A stretch of DNA of 64,000 bases, from positions 27,002,689 to 27,066,688 of the forward strand of contig NC_135017.1 in assembly GCF_051020955.1 (NCBI RefSeq), written 5' to 3'. A model generated the notes under the pieces. The model made no database searches and was not told where the DNA came from. It worked only from the letters and a program-made list of their open reading frames with translations. How positions within the stretch are numbered: the first letter of the stretch is position 1; each line of letters opens with the position of its first letter. Position numbers and translations under genes: made by a program. The DNA comes from Megalopta genalis (Eukaryota > Arthropoda > Insecta > Hymenoptera > Halictidae). This document shows, one piece after another, positions 34,096-46,847 of this stretch.

Positions 34096-35129
34096 TACTT
34101 ATCAGAGAATAAATTTTTATTGGAAAGATCTTCGTTTTTTAACACGTTCTGTTTATTTTTTTTTTTATTATTATATTGTATACCTATAACTCGGGTAAAA
34201 TATTGCTTTTAATTACGGAAAACCGTAAGTTTATGCAATATGAATAATTCATGAGTCTATAATCAAGATGCAAGACAAGTTTTCTCCTTTAATGAAACGC
34301 GAACTTGTTTTCAATTTAATTTGCAAAACGTAATTTATTACATCGGATGAAAGTTCGCGAGTTCCGTTTTTTGTTTTGTTTGGCTCCAGTGTTTCTTTGT
34401 TTAAGGTTGCTCTTTCGATGAAAGATAAATAATTGTTCGGTGCAAGGACAAAAATTTTCAATATTTTTACGTATATATGTCAGTCATGAATATTGCGTAT
34501 AGTTTACTGTTCTGATAACATGGTTATTAATGGACACGAATGTGCAGCAATAAAATATTTCCCCGCAGCGAAACAGTTATACGATATTGACATTAATAAC
34601 AAACTGAGCCAAATTCATCTGACAGAAACACGTTTTAGAATCTCAATATTCATAAAACATTCGATGAAAAATTCCGAACTCGAGCGAGCAGTTTGAAAGC
34701 TTTTGGAAATGTCGCGGCTGATGGACGGAAATTTTATTAAAATGTTAAACCGATTCGTGTTTCAATTTATACCTTGAAATTACGATCCATTCAGATAAAT
34801 CAAATTAATTGAGATTGTTTGCTCAATTTTTTTGTACGAAATGCCTACAAACTGTCCGGTTGACTGAATCATGAAATACGGTTTTATACTGCACCTGTAC
34901 GCAATGTTTTCTATACAGAGTGTTATGGTATTATTGAAAATTTTATGCTCTTTCGATTGGAAACAGTTAAATTGAAAATGCAATGATAATTTAGAGAATA
35001 TTTATTGTTCTTACAGAAGATATCACTTTCCTACGTTTGGACCACGTTATTTGTAGCATGAAACCAAAGACAAGTATCATGACTGACAAATATTGTAGAA
35101 ACAACAGTAAATACAGGACGTATTATCAT
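34096..35129. other. AT-rich stretch, nothing recognised
   Basis: Short chance ORFs only. No inverted ends or tandem units seen. Confidence 0.4.
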
Positions 35130-35368
35130 TAGACTGCAGATTTTATGCACTTATGGCAAAAATGAATAGGTCGAATAGAAAATATATGTAATAAAAAATA
35201 TTATATAAAAAATATATGTAAGATCATTAAAAGAATTTGAGGATATTACTACATTTTTTATTTTCAACTCACTATAATTATTAAAAGAAGAGAGACATTT
35301 TCATTTAACTTAAGTTTCGTAAAATTAACTTGACGAATTTTTTATTTTGCATAAAGATCCGCAGTCTA
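35130..35368 (+). mobile_element. MITE, TAGACTGCGG family, complete copy
   Basis: Left TAGACTGCAGATTTTATGC and right GCATAAAGATCCGCAGTCTA are inverted repeats ending in TA, suggesting a Tc1/mariner-type TA target. 239 bp. Subterminal CACTTATGGCAAAAATGAAT marks the left side and TTTTTATTTTGCATAAAG the right. Confidence 0.88.
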
Positions 35369-35458
35369 GTTATCGTAAAAAGTCAAACAAAAAATCGAAT
35401 AGCTACCAGTTAAAAATAATATTTCTATTATATGTATTTGATCTTGTAATAATGAGAG

Positions 35459-35659
35459 TACACTGGGGATTTTATTCATTTATAACAAAAATTAGTGATT
35501 GTAATTTCAAATAGTAGATACACCAGAAGAATCGAAGAGTATGAACGCATTATTTTCAGTCTACTATAATTATCAAGGAAAGGAAAATGTTCCCACGGAA
35601 CACCTGATTATTGCAACAAACGTAGACAATTCTTATTTTGCATTAAAATTTGCCGACTA
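35459..35659 (+). mobile_element. MITE, TAGACTGCGG family, diverged copy
   Basis: TACACTGGGGATTTTATTC at left and TTGCATTAAAATTTGCCGAC at right, with internal ATAACAAAAATTAGTG. Same layout and size as the neighbour 90 bp upstream, so two copies lie in direct tandem. Confidence 0.7.
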
Positions 35660-36314
35660 ATCGTTCAATTTGATCGATCGCTTATGTTTTGCGTGGAAAA
35701 ATATATTTCTAGAAGTTCCTAAGCACTTCTCACGATTGTACAATTCTTATCAGTGCAACGTTGCACATATTTCTCGACCGTCTCAGATGGGAACGCTGAC
35801 TTTCTTCCCACAGAATTGTTCGCAACAGTTTCGAGCAAAATTATTTATTTTTTGTCTCCAATTGTTTACGATAAACTACATCTAAATAACAACAAATGCG
35901 TTTTATATAGTTCCAATACCGTTAATGACTATTATAATATATTCAATCTTTAAATAAAAATCTATTTCTGCTTTTAATCACTTTGATAGGTTGAAAATAA
36001 GATAATAATGTCCAGCAATTATTCTATCGTTTTTAACTTTTTTTATCTAAACCTGGAACGAAAGTTTAAAAAATGCATACCGTAGATCTCAGTAACTTAT
36101 ATACAAAACTTATTGCAAACAATTAAGGATTGTAAAATTCGCAATTTTTTACAAATTTTAACACAAAAGAAAAGGTAATTTTTACATCTTTCAGTTTAAA
36201 CATTTAAGAAACGCGAGTCTAAGTAATAGCAAAATAAGAAAAATGTATTTTATTCGTTATTCAGTAAACTGATGCCTCTAATATAATATTTAAAAAAAAT
36301 CATTTAGGCCAGTT
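35660..36314. other. AT-rich stretch, nothing recognised
   Basis: Two overlapping short frames (35670, 35753) have no recognisable content. Confidence 0.4.
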
Positions 36315-36561
36315 TTAACTCTTTACACCCTAGTAGTGACTCTGAGACGACACTAAAAATTGCTATGCTGTTTTTCAAAATAATTGCAACAGTATCATAC
36401 TTGTTTCTGTGAAAAAAACCTGTTAAAACTGAAAGTATCGTACTTGCAAATAGGTTAAATTTCGTATGCACAAATTGCAATAAATGATATAAAACGGTAA
36501 TTCCGTAGATCCGGAAGCATATTTTGGATTTTGAATTAAAATAGCCTCGGCTGCGAGTTAC
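36315..36561 (+). mobile_element. TTAA-MITE, CCCTTTGCACTCG family, diverged copy
   Basis: Starts TTAACTCTTTACACCC. The interior TGACTCTGAGACGACACTAA, TTGCTATGCTGTTTTTCAAA and GTACTTGCAAATAGG is collinear with the copy at 48017. Ends GCCTCGGCTGCGAGTTA, with the last A of TTAA changed. Confidence 0.85.
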
Positions 36562-37726
36562 CGCGTTTTGAAAGGTGCACGAATACTTCGGTCTGTCACC
36601 GTAAATTTGCATCTCACTCATTCTCCGTCGCAAGTCCATAAAACCCGCAGTCTAATCGCTCCGTTCGCCATAATCGCGAATGAAAACGTTTTCTACGTCA
36701 AATATAGATACGAATAATGACGGACGTTTGATTTGATCGATGGAATACTTATTGTGAGAGATGTGGTAACGCTGGATGTACCCGCGAGTAGATTTCTCCG
36801 GGATTCAAAGGGAATCGCTGATCAATAAAATTAATTTGCGTTCCGTCGATCGCGCCGCGGCCTCGGCCACGCTCGACAGAATTGTTCACGTAGGAGAATT
36901 TTATCTTCGGCTAGAAGCGAATACGCGGTACGTTGCACCTGCAACTTACACCCGTTGAGGTCGAATGATACGAAGCCGGCGATGAAATTACATGCTTTCA
37001 CTGCCGACAATGCAGAAGGTCGACTAACGTTACGAGGGACGATCGCTCTGCTGAATTCGCGTTCCGATCCCGTTTTCAGAACGACAAATATTCGTCAACG
37101 CGACGAAGCTCCCACCCCGTAACCGGCAACTAATGAAAACCGTTGAAACGCGCGATTTTCTGCTTTCCCGTCGAAATATCGCCGAAATTCCGCTCCTCGA
37201 ATCCCTTCACGCACGTTGCCACGTAACAATATGGCTCATAATTGCTCGAACGATAGAGAGATTTCACGGTGCGCGACGCCATTGAAAGCTTAGCATAAAC
37301 GCTGCATATTATTGCCAGCTTAACGGTACTTTATTAAAACAACGGTCATTTTACCGTAGAACGAGCAAAATGGGCTGCAATGAATTTTCGCTCGCAGGTG
37401 CAATTTCATTAGAAGTTCTCCGCGCGGAAGACGCGGAACGACGGCGGATGTGTTAATAATATTAGATGACATTCTTTCCGGCAATATGCCGCAAATGGAG
37501 GAATGGAAATAATGGAAATGATGGAACGGATACGATGGAAATTTCATATTGATTTGCATTGTTAGCAGTCCTGGATAAAATCACGCTTTCGAACGAGCAC
37601 GCAACGGACTGTCCTGGAATTGTGTTACGCTTCATGACAGAAAGAAAGCGGACTTCAAAATCGACGTGATTTTTACTTGTTTAACAGCGTTCTTTTTTCT
37701 ACAAAATTGCAAAACGATTGCAAACT
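36562..37726. other. Non-coding stretch with a CpG-rich core
   Basis: 36640-36656 (AACCCGCAGTCTAATCG) is a degenerate right end of the TAGACTGCGG family. 36760-37270 is CpG-rich with only short frames. Nothing else recognised. Confidence 0.4.
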
Positions 37727-38692
37727 GCGAACAAACGCAAACGAAATAGAATCGAATTTCGTCAATTTGAACAATTTCATTTGAAAAAGAAATGAATTTT
37801 TATGGAAATATAGTAAATAAAACCATTAGGTCCATCTAAGTTAAACATCTTTTCAATTATTCAAATAATTATTTACTGGAGTAAATACTAATTTATGAGG
37901 AATAACGAATAATTGTTATTCGAATAAAATATTCGACTGAAAAGGCTTCGCTCTGATAATTATCTTAGATAAGTACTTATTCGAAACAATTCGAATGATG
38001 CCCGCTTCTGATAATAATATGTTTCAGTATATTTTTACGTTAAACAAAAATTATGCGCACGAGTTGTAAGATACAGGAGCTACGTTGGCATTTACTTCGT
38101 GTCTGAATAATTTTAATCAGCTGAACACAATGCAAATTATTCTTCGAAATTCTTCAAATTATTTTTCCGTTTTGCATTTGATCCGCCCCGTTTCGTCATA
38201 AACGCATAAAATCGTCGGTCTACAAACGGTCTTGCAAACAAACGCAAACGAAATAGAATCGAATTTCGTCAGTTTGAACAATTTCATTTGAAAAAGAAAT
38301 GAATTTTTATGGAAATATAGTAAATAAAACCATTAGGTCCATCTAAGTTAAACATCTTTTCAATTATTCAAATAATTATTTACTGGAGTAAATACTAATT
38401 TATGAGGAATAACGAATAATTGTTATTCGAATAAAATATTCGACTGAAAAGGCTTCGTTCTGATAATTATCTTAGATAAATACTTATTCGAAACAATTCG
38501 AATGATGCCCGCCTCTGATAATAATATGTTTCAGTATATTTTTACGTTAAACGTTGGCATTTATTTCGTGTCTGAATAATTTTAATCAGCTGAACACAAT
38601 GCAAATTATTCTTCGAAATTCTTCAAATTATTTTTCCGTCTTGCATTTGATCCGCCCCGTTTCGTCATAAATGCATAAAGTCGTCGGTCTAC
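37727..38692 (+). repeat. Tandem duplication, period about 507 bp, carrying the ATTCGAAT repeat
   Basis: ACAAACGCAAACGAAATAGA starts units at 37731 and 38238. Both run through CATTAGGTCCATCTAAG, CGAATAATTGTTATTCGAAT and GATCCGCCCCGTTTCGTC to TCGTCGGTCTAC. The second unit lacks about 38 bp (around AAAATTATGCGCACGAG). Few substitutions, so recent. Confidence 0.95.
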
Positions 38693-39412
38693 GCGCCACA
38701 ACTACTCGAGACTAACTTTCCGATCTTCCAAAATTCCAGTAGTAATTATGCACTCCATCAAGGATTCGCGCGCGGTAATAAATTTCAACTAATGTATTCC
38801 GATCGTATCAGCCCCGGGAACTTTGTTGCTCCTAAAATGTAATGCTCGGTTCAGCCTGGCGCGCTGCAACAAGCCACGTTTACATCGTTAATTATTAGAT
38901 GTAACGGATCCACTTTGTCCGTAACGGTGACGTGAATCGGTTTAAAGTTGAACATTTCACCGGTCCGGAACGTTCCGATTTAATTATTCGAATAACGTTG
39001 CCGCGGCTGTTGCAATTCGTTCGGACACGCGATTATAAATTACGGTTCAGCTGACAACTATTCCGTCGTTTTAAACGGACACATATGTACACTACCGTGC
39101 CCGAGTATTTTGGCATTGGCTAAGATACGATTTAAAGTTGCGTAACTTTATTTTATCGCTACATATTCGCGTAAAATGAAGACCTGCGAATTTTATTACA
39201 GCGTTGATGGTGTGCGATGTGTCGTAGATTGACAAATTTCGTAATGAATTAATGAAAATTGTTAAATATTGCCTTCTTGAGCAATTACAGCTTTTACTAC
39301 TCGCGGTACGATTAATTCAATCGTCGATTTTTGGACGATTAATGCCTTTAATCGTATTCGTCAAAATAAAAATTAAAATTGAATTGATGCCCAACACTGT
39401 TACGAAGTTATG
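38693..39412. other. Stretch with nothing recognised, GC-rich at first
   Basis: 38700-39060 is CpG-richer, the rest AT-rich. No gene or repeat family seen. Confidence 0.4.
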
Positions 39413-40100
39413 AAACTGTTTCACTCAAGCTAGTGCAAATAAACAATGAATTTGACTAGTTCTGAAGCAAAGTGGTTTTGTTAATACAGTGATTTCTTCC
39501 TAACTTGCGCTAAGATTGCGCAAAAAAAATGGACAATTTGGGAAAAGGAGCTACGATTACTCGAGCCTTCCGATTCGTTTTTATAGTTACCGATAACTAT
39601 ATCAGGAGGCTCGAGTAACCGTAACTCCTCTTCCCAAATTGTCCATTTTTTTGCGCAATCTAAGTGCAAGTTAGGGAGAAATTAATGTATTAACAAAACC
39701 ACTTTGCTTTAGAATTAGTCAAATTCATTGTTTCTTTGCACTAGCTTGAGTGAAACAGTTATCGGTAACTGTTAAACCAATATAGTTATCAGTAACTATA
39801 AAAACGAATCGGAAGGCTCGAGTAATCGTAACTCCTCTTCCCAAATTGTCCATTTTTTTGCGCAATCTAAGTGCAAGTTAGGGAGAAATTATTATATTAA
39901 CAAAACCACTTTGCTTTAGAATTAGTCAAATTCATTGTTTCTTTGCACTAGCTTGAGTGAAACAGTTATCGGTAACTGTTAAACCAATATAGTTGTCAGT
40001 AACTATAAAAACGAATCGGAAGGCTCGAGTAATCGTAACTCCTCTTCCCAAATTGTCCATTTTTATGCGCAATTTGAGCGCGAATTAGGGAGAAATTACC
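39413..40100. repeat. Inverted plus direct array of a 207-bp unit
   Basis: AGGCTCGAGTAAYCGTAACT occurs on the + strand at 39606, 39814 and 40021 (steps 208 and 207). The same unit lies inverted at about 39413-39600, giving arms that fold on each other. Units contain CTCTTCCCAAATTGTCCATT and AAGTTAGGGAGAAATT, the ends of the 10447-10736 MITE family. A weaker partial copy is at 49796-49895. The 62-codon minus frame at 39481 lies in the inverted arms. Confidence 0.93.
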
Positions 40101-41189
40101 GTAGTCCGACAGTCGGTTTCTTCAAGACATCTTCCTGCATTTCCTCCCACGTGTCTCGTGACACATTCTAACGATTGAAAGCATACAATTCAACGCAGAG
40201 GTCCTAACATTAATAAAAAGAAATAATTGAGGAGCACTCGTATTGAAAAACCTCGAGCGTCACCGCAAAATCAATTTTACACCGATTTTAATTACTGCTT
40301 TTTCTTTCAACAAATTTACGTATGTTAAATATTTGTTGGTGTTTATAGGCATTATATGACCGCCCAAAATGAATAAAACATGAATATAACTAATAATAAA
40401 GCTCACATTTTTACGATAACATGCAGGTGTCGAAATACTTATGCAAGGTAGTGTACATGCGTTCCTCTTCTGGAAAGTGTTCCAACGACTGCAAGAATTA
40501 TTTGGGTCAGCCGGGCAATTTTCCGAATGAAGTTCTCGAGGCGGAGAGAGATTAATGTTATGAAAAACTACGCGAGAAATAAAATGCTAACGAAATCACA
40601 GGTCCGCCGGGTCTTGGGAGCCGTTTGCCATCCCAGAAGGCTGCCGGAGTCAATCGGACATGAGATTACTCGGGAAGCACGAGCCATTTCTGCCGCGATG
40701 CATATTTGATTCCACCGTGAAGTCTTTACGGAATAATTTATCAGCCGTCAAGTTTCTTCCGTTTCGTATGCAAGATTCAGTTGCCGCCATTATTTCAGCA
40801 AGAGTTTTTCATCCTACACGTCGTAATAATGTTCGTAAGTTCGTAGTTCCGGAGCTCTTGTATCGTGAAACACTGTTGTATGCAGTTTCGTTTGAATCCG
40901 CTGCGCGTTGATCATAAAAACGAAATTAACTGAAGAAAGTAACATTATTATACGGGACGTTCGCGATAATTGGTAGCAGCGGTTCTTTTTTTTCGTAAAC
41001 GATAAACATTAGAAAGAAAACAGAAGAGGTGAAAGTTGTAATATATTTTGCTGGCAATACGTCAGTGTATCTCAATTTTTTATAGTTCTCATATTTCTCT
41101 GGAAACAAAAGTGACTTTCATTTTTCCTACCTTGCATTATTCCAATGTCAGCGGCACATTTATCGTTCAAAAAGCTGTGTCATTGCGAG
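40101..41189. other. Stretch with nothing recognised
   Basis: Frames at 40527 and 40660 (60 and 83 codons) have no recognisable motif or splice structure. Confidence 0.4.
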
Positions 41190-42250
41190 AAAAAATCGTA
41201 ACGACTTAATTCGGCCCTCGAATTAAAGAGGAAAGTCCGAGCTTTCCAACGTTGCAAACGGCATGCTCGGAACAAATTTTCGCAAGTCCGTAGAGGGCGT
41301 TTTTCGCACTTTTTCGGTATCGCGAACATATCCTCAAGTTTAGGATACCACAGCCACGGGGATGTATGATAATAAAAGTTAGACTACGGTATCCTAAAAT
41401 AGAGATTTCTAGCTTCAATTTAAAAAATAAGTCATAATTTTATGATAGCTTTTAACAGTGATACAGCTGTTCAAAGATCGACAAATTCTCGGCCAAAAAT
41501 TAGCGTCGCTTCAATTTTGCAGTCGACTGTATGTTGATAACGTGATAACGGTTTCAATTTTTCGAAGACTTTAAATCAAACCGTTAAGTGTTATCAAGTC
41601 TGACACAAAAGAAAACTGATTGGGATCGCGGCCCCGCTCCCACGTCTTCCGATTGTTAACCGAGGGTGCAGAATCTCGGGTAGCAAAAAGTCGGTGTCGC
41701 GCGTCCGCGCAGCGAAGTTCCAGCGAGCCGGCTGAATGCACCAGGCCGCGTTATCAAATTACAGTTCAGAACAGGTCGAATAAGATAGAGGCTACAATTG
41801 AACATAATTAGTTCCCCCCCGCGGTGGATCCTCGACCTCGGAGACAGCAGACGCCGGGTCACTAACTTTTATCCCGTAACGTTGCTCCGTTTCTGTTCCG
41901 TTAATTATTCATTAGCGCGCGGCCGGTGTCTCGGTGGAAGTTTTTAGGGCCGCCAGAACTTCCGGGGAATCGTCGTTCGTTGTAGCGGGTCGCGTCGCGT
42001 CGGCCCCAACTTTTGTCTCCCCGCGTGAAAAAAGAAAAATATCCGCGACCGCATCCATCACCGTTGCGTGACGTTCCGGGGAATATTCGCGGGGATGTCG
42101 CCAGACGTTTGTCTCCCGGTTGTCTCCTCGCGGTGATAATGAATCATGACGCATTAGGCTCAGTAACAGGCTCGTTCGTATCCCAGGAGTAATGCACTTT
42201 TAACGCTGGACGCGCCGAGCAGACTCGTCCCTCCGTTTCTTCGACTGGAT
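41190..42250. other. CpG-rich block without a convincing gene
   Basis: Highly GC-rich at 41610-42240, with overlapping short frames on both strands. No recognisable domain. May be regulatory. Confidence 0.35.
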
Positions 42251-42254
42251 GAAT

Positions 42255-43304
42255 GCAAATTTTGTAGCATTCGCGGAACATTCTTTCGCGACTAATGCGT
42301 GGTTTTGGATCACAGAAATCTAAAAAGAAATGATTAAATATAGGTTCATTCGGATTTCGCTGAAATCCGAGGAAAATTTCTGTAAATGGAATTTTACTAG
42401 ATAGTTTGAACATTTTTTGTTGCCTTATTGTTAGAAGTATTCATCGAACGTTTCGGTAGAAAAATTTATTGGAACGACGAGCTTTTTTATTTTAACATTG
42501 TTTTTACCTCGTTTTTACTATTTCTTTTTAATTTAATTTAACGCTATTTTTATGAAAAAGATCAAAAGACACCTTTTGAGATTTTAATTTAAGGTTATTG
42601 TCTAATCACATTTCCTCAATTGAACTTTCTACTTTTCCTGTAATTACAGTAAAATCAATTTATCACACATAAAAATAGCTGTATACATATGTATATAAAA
42701 AATCGTTGAAAGATGTTTCAACGCCTGGACAACTTTTTGTAATTTGTACCGTTTTAATTTAAGTGTTTTATATATTTGAAAAATTTAAAGAGAAAAATCT
42801 CTTCTTTCACTAGTTTTTATAAATTACAAATAACGTAACAGTATTCATAAATCATTTTTGATGTGTTCAACGTTGTTTCTATTTTTAATCATCTTTTTTT
42901 AATAAATTGATTTTACTATGGCTGTAGGAGAAGTTGAAAAGCAAATTAAGGAAATGTGATTAGCCAATAATTTTCAATGAAAATTTCGAAAGTATTGACT
43001 TCTTTGATAAAAATAGTGTTACATTAAAATCTTAAAAAACACTTTTCGACCCCATTGGTAAGATCCTTATTAAAGTAGAATAACGCATTGTTCTAATCAA
43101 TCTTTCTGCTAAAACATTTGATAAATGCTTCTAAGATAATGAAAACTTTTCCATCCATCCAGCAAAATTGAATTCACTGAAATTTCCCACAGATTTCAGC
43201 GAAATCCGAATGAACGTATATTTAATAATTTCTTATCAGATTTCTATGATCGTAAAATACGCTATAATCGAGAAAGAATTTTCCTCGAATGCTACAAAAT
43301 TTCC
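42255..43304. repeat. Long imperfect inverted repeat: arms about 410 bp, loop about 230 bp
   Basis: The left arm (42255-42666) and right arm (42897-43304) are collinear as reverse complements along their whole length. Matching landmarks from outside in: AAATTTTGTAGCATTCG, CATAGAAATCT/CACAGAAATCT, GTTCATTCGGATTTCGCTGA (identical in both), AGAAGYATTYATC, CTATTTTTAT, CTAATCACATTTCCT and GTAAAATCAATTTAT. Substitutions and small indels are spread evenly. No flanking target duplication, transposase or tandem structure was found. Short frames at 42144-42413 (minus) and 43168-43508 arise from the arms. Confidence 0.9.
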
Positions 43305-44394
43305 GAACGTTATATCTCGTTCGAACAGAATTGAAAAATGGGAAAATCCTGCGTACGATGCATCTTCCGGCGTAATATGGAATTTGATTCCGATTTTTTT
43401 TTTTTTTACCGTGTGAAAATTAACGAGTTCGCGAGTGATGAATCGTTTCTGCGGCGCTATCTTTTTTCTGCGGAACGAAGTGCAATGAAAATCGAACGTG
43501 GTTTGCATTCGCGGGAAAGCCTACGGCGATCCGACGTGCATTATCGTATTTCGATACGAAGTTATTAAGTTTTCTCTTCTGACGCGTTTCGATTCAATTT
43601 ATCGGCGAGTGTAGAACATTGAAAAACCCACTGTTTCCGTGTCTATTTAGAAAAAAAAAATCACGTTTCATATATAGAATGCGATGACAGAGTTAAAACA
43701 AATTTGAAAACTCGAATCGCATTTGTTTCGAATGTGCTTATTCAATTATGATATCATGATATTTAACGATATACTCGCTTAATTGTTGTCAAGCTAAGTG
43801 TGCACTTTTCATGCACTTGTTGCAATATAATTTTTTATTGCCATTTTACAGTCCGTAAAAATTTGAAAATCGTTCTTTAGCGTTTTATCCCAGTGCATTG
43901 AGATCGCCACTTAATTACTGAATTTCCAACAATTAACCAGTTAATTATACTATGTGTGCTTGATTTTCTTCATATTTTGTTCAAATACGATAGTTTTCTA
44001 ACAAATTATATACCCTTCTTATTCAATTAGCAGTTTTTGACATGACATTTTTATACATGAATAAATGTCAATATTTATATTATATTATTTATATAGTATT
44101 CGACAAAAACGATTAACTGGTTAAATTTAATATTTATTCAGCATATAATTGTTGCATTAGGAACAACAGAAAGGCAAATACATCTAGAATTATTTTTAAA
44201 AATACGTTTCATAAAATTGTTGACCGAAGCTGAAAATGGTCCTAATCATCGTCGATTTTATAATTGCGAAAATAATTTTGCAGTCAGAGGATTAATCTTC
44301 AAAATGCAATCTTTCTCTTTATTTTCTCTTTTTTTTTTCTAACGCGACACCATAAGTTGTCATACTTATTCTTAAACCATCTACGAATTCCCTC
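43305..44394. other. Stretch with nothing recognised
   Basis: AT-rich except 43400-43620. Short chance frames only. Confidence 0.4.
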
Positions 44395-44690
44395 TTTTAT
44401 GCTAAAGAAGCTAAACTATTATTATATTATAAACTATTAATATATTATATTGTATATTAATATATATAACTATTATTATATTATAAACTATATTATATAT
44501 AACTATATTATATTATAAACTGTTAATATATTATATTATATATTAATATATATATAACTATTATTATATTATATATTAATATATATAACTATCATTATAT
44601 TATAAACTTTATTATATATGACTATATTATATTATAAACTATTAATATATTATATTATATATTAATATATTACTATATTAATCAGAAGTA
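44395..44690. repeat. AT-rich higher-order repeat (CTATTATTATATTATAAACT)
   Basis: Tandem units of ACTATTATTATATTATAAAC and TATTAATATATTATATTATA alternate over nearly 300 bp. Confidence 0.9.
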
Positions 44691-45898
44691 CTTTACCACT
44701 CTATTTCGATTTTTCTGTTGGCCAAAACTTTCTGAATATTCAGCAAACATAAATAGAAGTTAACAGAAAGGTCTGACAGTGAGGAACATCCGAAAGTTAG
44801 CCAACGCTATCGGAATTTCCGTTCTGGGAGGTACCTTTTCAAGGTTTCCAGCGTTCGCAACATAACAAGTCATTGTTTTTCGAGCGTCCTGCGTTTTATG
44901 GGCCGAGTAATTGCTGTCTCGCATATTTTGTAAGTCGGTAGCCTCATCGCGTGGAATTCTCGTTATTAATCCAGCTGATTATGCGACTGGCCAACGTAGG
45001 AGTATTATGGGACATGTTTATGGAATACGTAGACGACGGTGTCGGCGGCGGTGTTGCTAGCAAATGAAACGAATTGAGCTGCAAGCCGAAGTTTGAACGA
45101 GTTAGCCGACACCAGGGACGTGCCAGTAATATTGCACCGGAAAAACTGTAACCACGTGTCCATGTCTTCTCTGTTACCCGGATTAATGCATACTGGATCA
45201 GAGTATCTTCTGAATTATAATTCGAGGATCAGTCATTCCATAAACATTCTATTGCGAGATAATGTTTCAAGTAATTTTGAGATAGATTTAGGGTAATGGA
45301 GCCGGTTACTGTGGGGTAACCAAGTGTTGTGGCTTTGGTTTGTTTTCGTACATATAATTAGCTTTATATTTATAGATCGATCTATTTTTTTCATTTTACA
45401 TTCAAAGTTATTTGAATTCTTTTTATACTGAATACGCGAAATTTTCTGCGAAGTTCATTATAAAGCTTAAGAAAATACTGAACGAATGACTGAAATTCAG
45501 TAAAATAAATCATTTTAGATAAAGTATCACAATGTTAATTGCACTGGGCAATTAAGATTGTGGAAAAACGAAACAGTGATTATTTATTTGAATTTTTGTA
45601 CTTATTTTCAATTTCAATAGTTTGTTTACTGTGCACAGTAAATCATGTCTGTCGTATTTTTAAACAGAAGAAATGTAAATGTGAAATTTTATTAGATCAG
45701 TCATCTCTAATGCGAACTTCTAAATGATTAAAATTTTATGATCAATATTTTATGGAAAATAAAATTTATTGAAGTATGGTAATTGACTCCCCTATCCAAG
45801 GTTTACACATGACAGTTTTGTTTTAAACGAAACATACATTTTTCAAATATTTTCTCTTTTGAATATTTACATCAACGAAGAAAAGGAATCCGAATTTT
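44691..45898. other. Mostly featureless; end-like fragment of the 56.9-kb array family
   Basis: GGTAATGGAGCCGGTTACTG at 45294 matches the unit start of the array at 56913-57735. Downstream similarity fades quickly. 44980-45290 is slightly GC-rich. No gene recognised. Confidence 0.5.
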
Positions 45899-46112
45899 TG
45901 AGAACGTTGTGGAATTTTAGTGGATTAGAATCATAGTGGCGTAAGTCACATTCTCTTCATTGTGAGAAACAAAGAGTGTTATCGTTTTCTAACATATCCA
46001 TTGTTCACGGTTATGCTATAAAACAATAACACTCTTTGTTCCTCATAATGAGGAAAATGTGACTTACGCCACTATGATTCCAATCCGCTAAAATTCCACG
46101 AAGTTCTCATCT
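45899..46112. repeat. Near-perfect hairpin, about 90-bp arms, built from MITE ends
   Basis: The left arm runs from GAGAACGTTGTGGAATTTTA through GAATCATAGTGGCGTAAGTC to AACAAAGAGTGTTAT. The right arm is its reverse complement with few mismatches. The loop is about 32 bp (around CATATCCATTGTTCACGG). Both arms contain the right terminal repeat of the GTGGCGTAAGTCAC MITE family plus shared flanks, as if two ends had inserted head to head. Confidence 0.92.
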
Positions 46113-46140
46113 TTCTCATGTTTACGGTTGGGATAATTTA

Positions 46141-46314
46141 TGTGTGTCATGTTTTATGATCGTTAAGATAATTTAGAGTTAAGTTAACTTATAGTAACCT
46201 TATAATTTATTTCACTTGTTTTTTCTTTAACATTTCGCCATGCACGAATCACATTTTGAGACGCAAGTCAACGTTTTCGAAAGTGCGACCCAGACCACTA
46301 TGATTCCAAACCAC
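46141..46314 (-). mobile_element. MITE, GTGGCGTAAGTCAC family, inverted copy
   Basis: On the minus strand it reads GGAATCATAGTGG near the start and then AAGTGAAATAAATTATAAGG and TTAACTTAACTCTAAATTATC, as in the copy at 1-230. It adjoins the hairpin at 45899-46112. Confidence 0.8.
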
Positions 46315-46847
46315 TCATTTGTAAACGCGTTTATATTCGTTCGATGAGAGGAATGAAAGTGACAATGGGCGTGATAGAAAATTACGAGAATGACACTGTG
46401 AGCGGGGGGCCATTATTGTCATTGTTCATTGGACCATGGTAGGATTTAAGAGGACTGCAGCACACTTTGCTGCGATAGTAAATCTCCCGACCCGAAGAAC
46501 GAGAATGAGAACACAACAACGGGCCGAGGAAACCCGCGGAGAAAAACGAGCGGAGAGTGTATAGGCAGAAGTCATCTTCATACTAATGACTGCTTTGTGA
46601 GATGCTATCCCATAAATAAATGCAGTGGCACGGACATAAGGATCAATAAACATTCCTCGGGACGTGCAATGCCGGGCGAAGGTAGTCGGCTATATTCTTA
46701 TTACTGGAATCACTCGGAGTTCTTAACGAACGTACAGTCAGCCGGGAAAGCGACATTAACATTTACAAAACGTCGAATCTTTATTTGCTCTAATAGAACC
46801 CCTTTGATGTCGTCACTAAGGCACCTTGCGCGATCACGTTGCACCAA

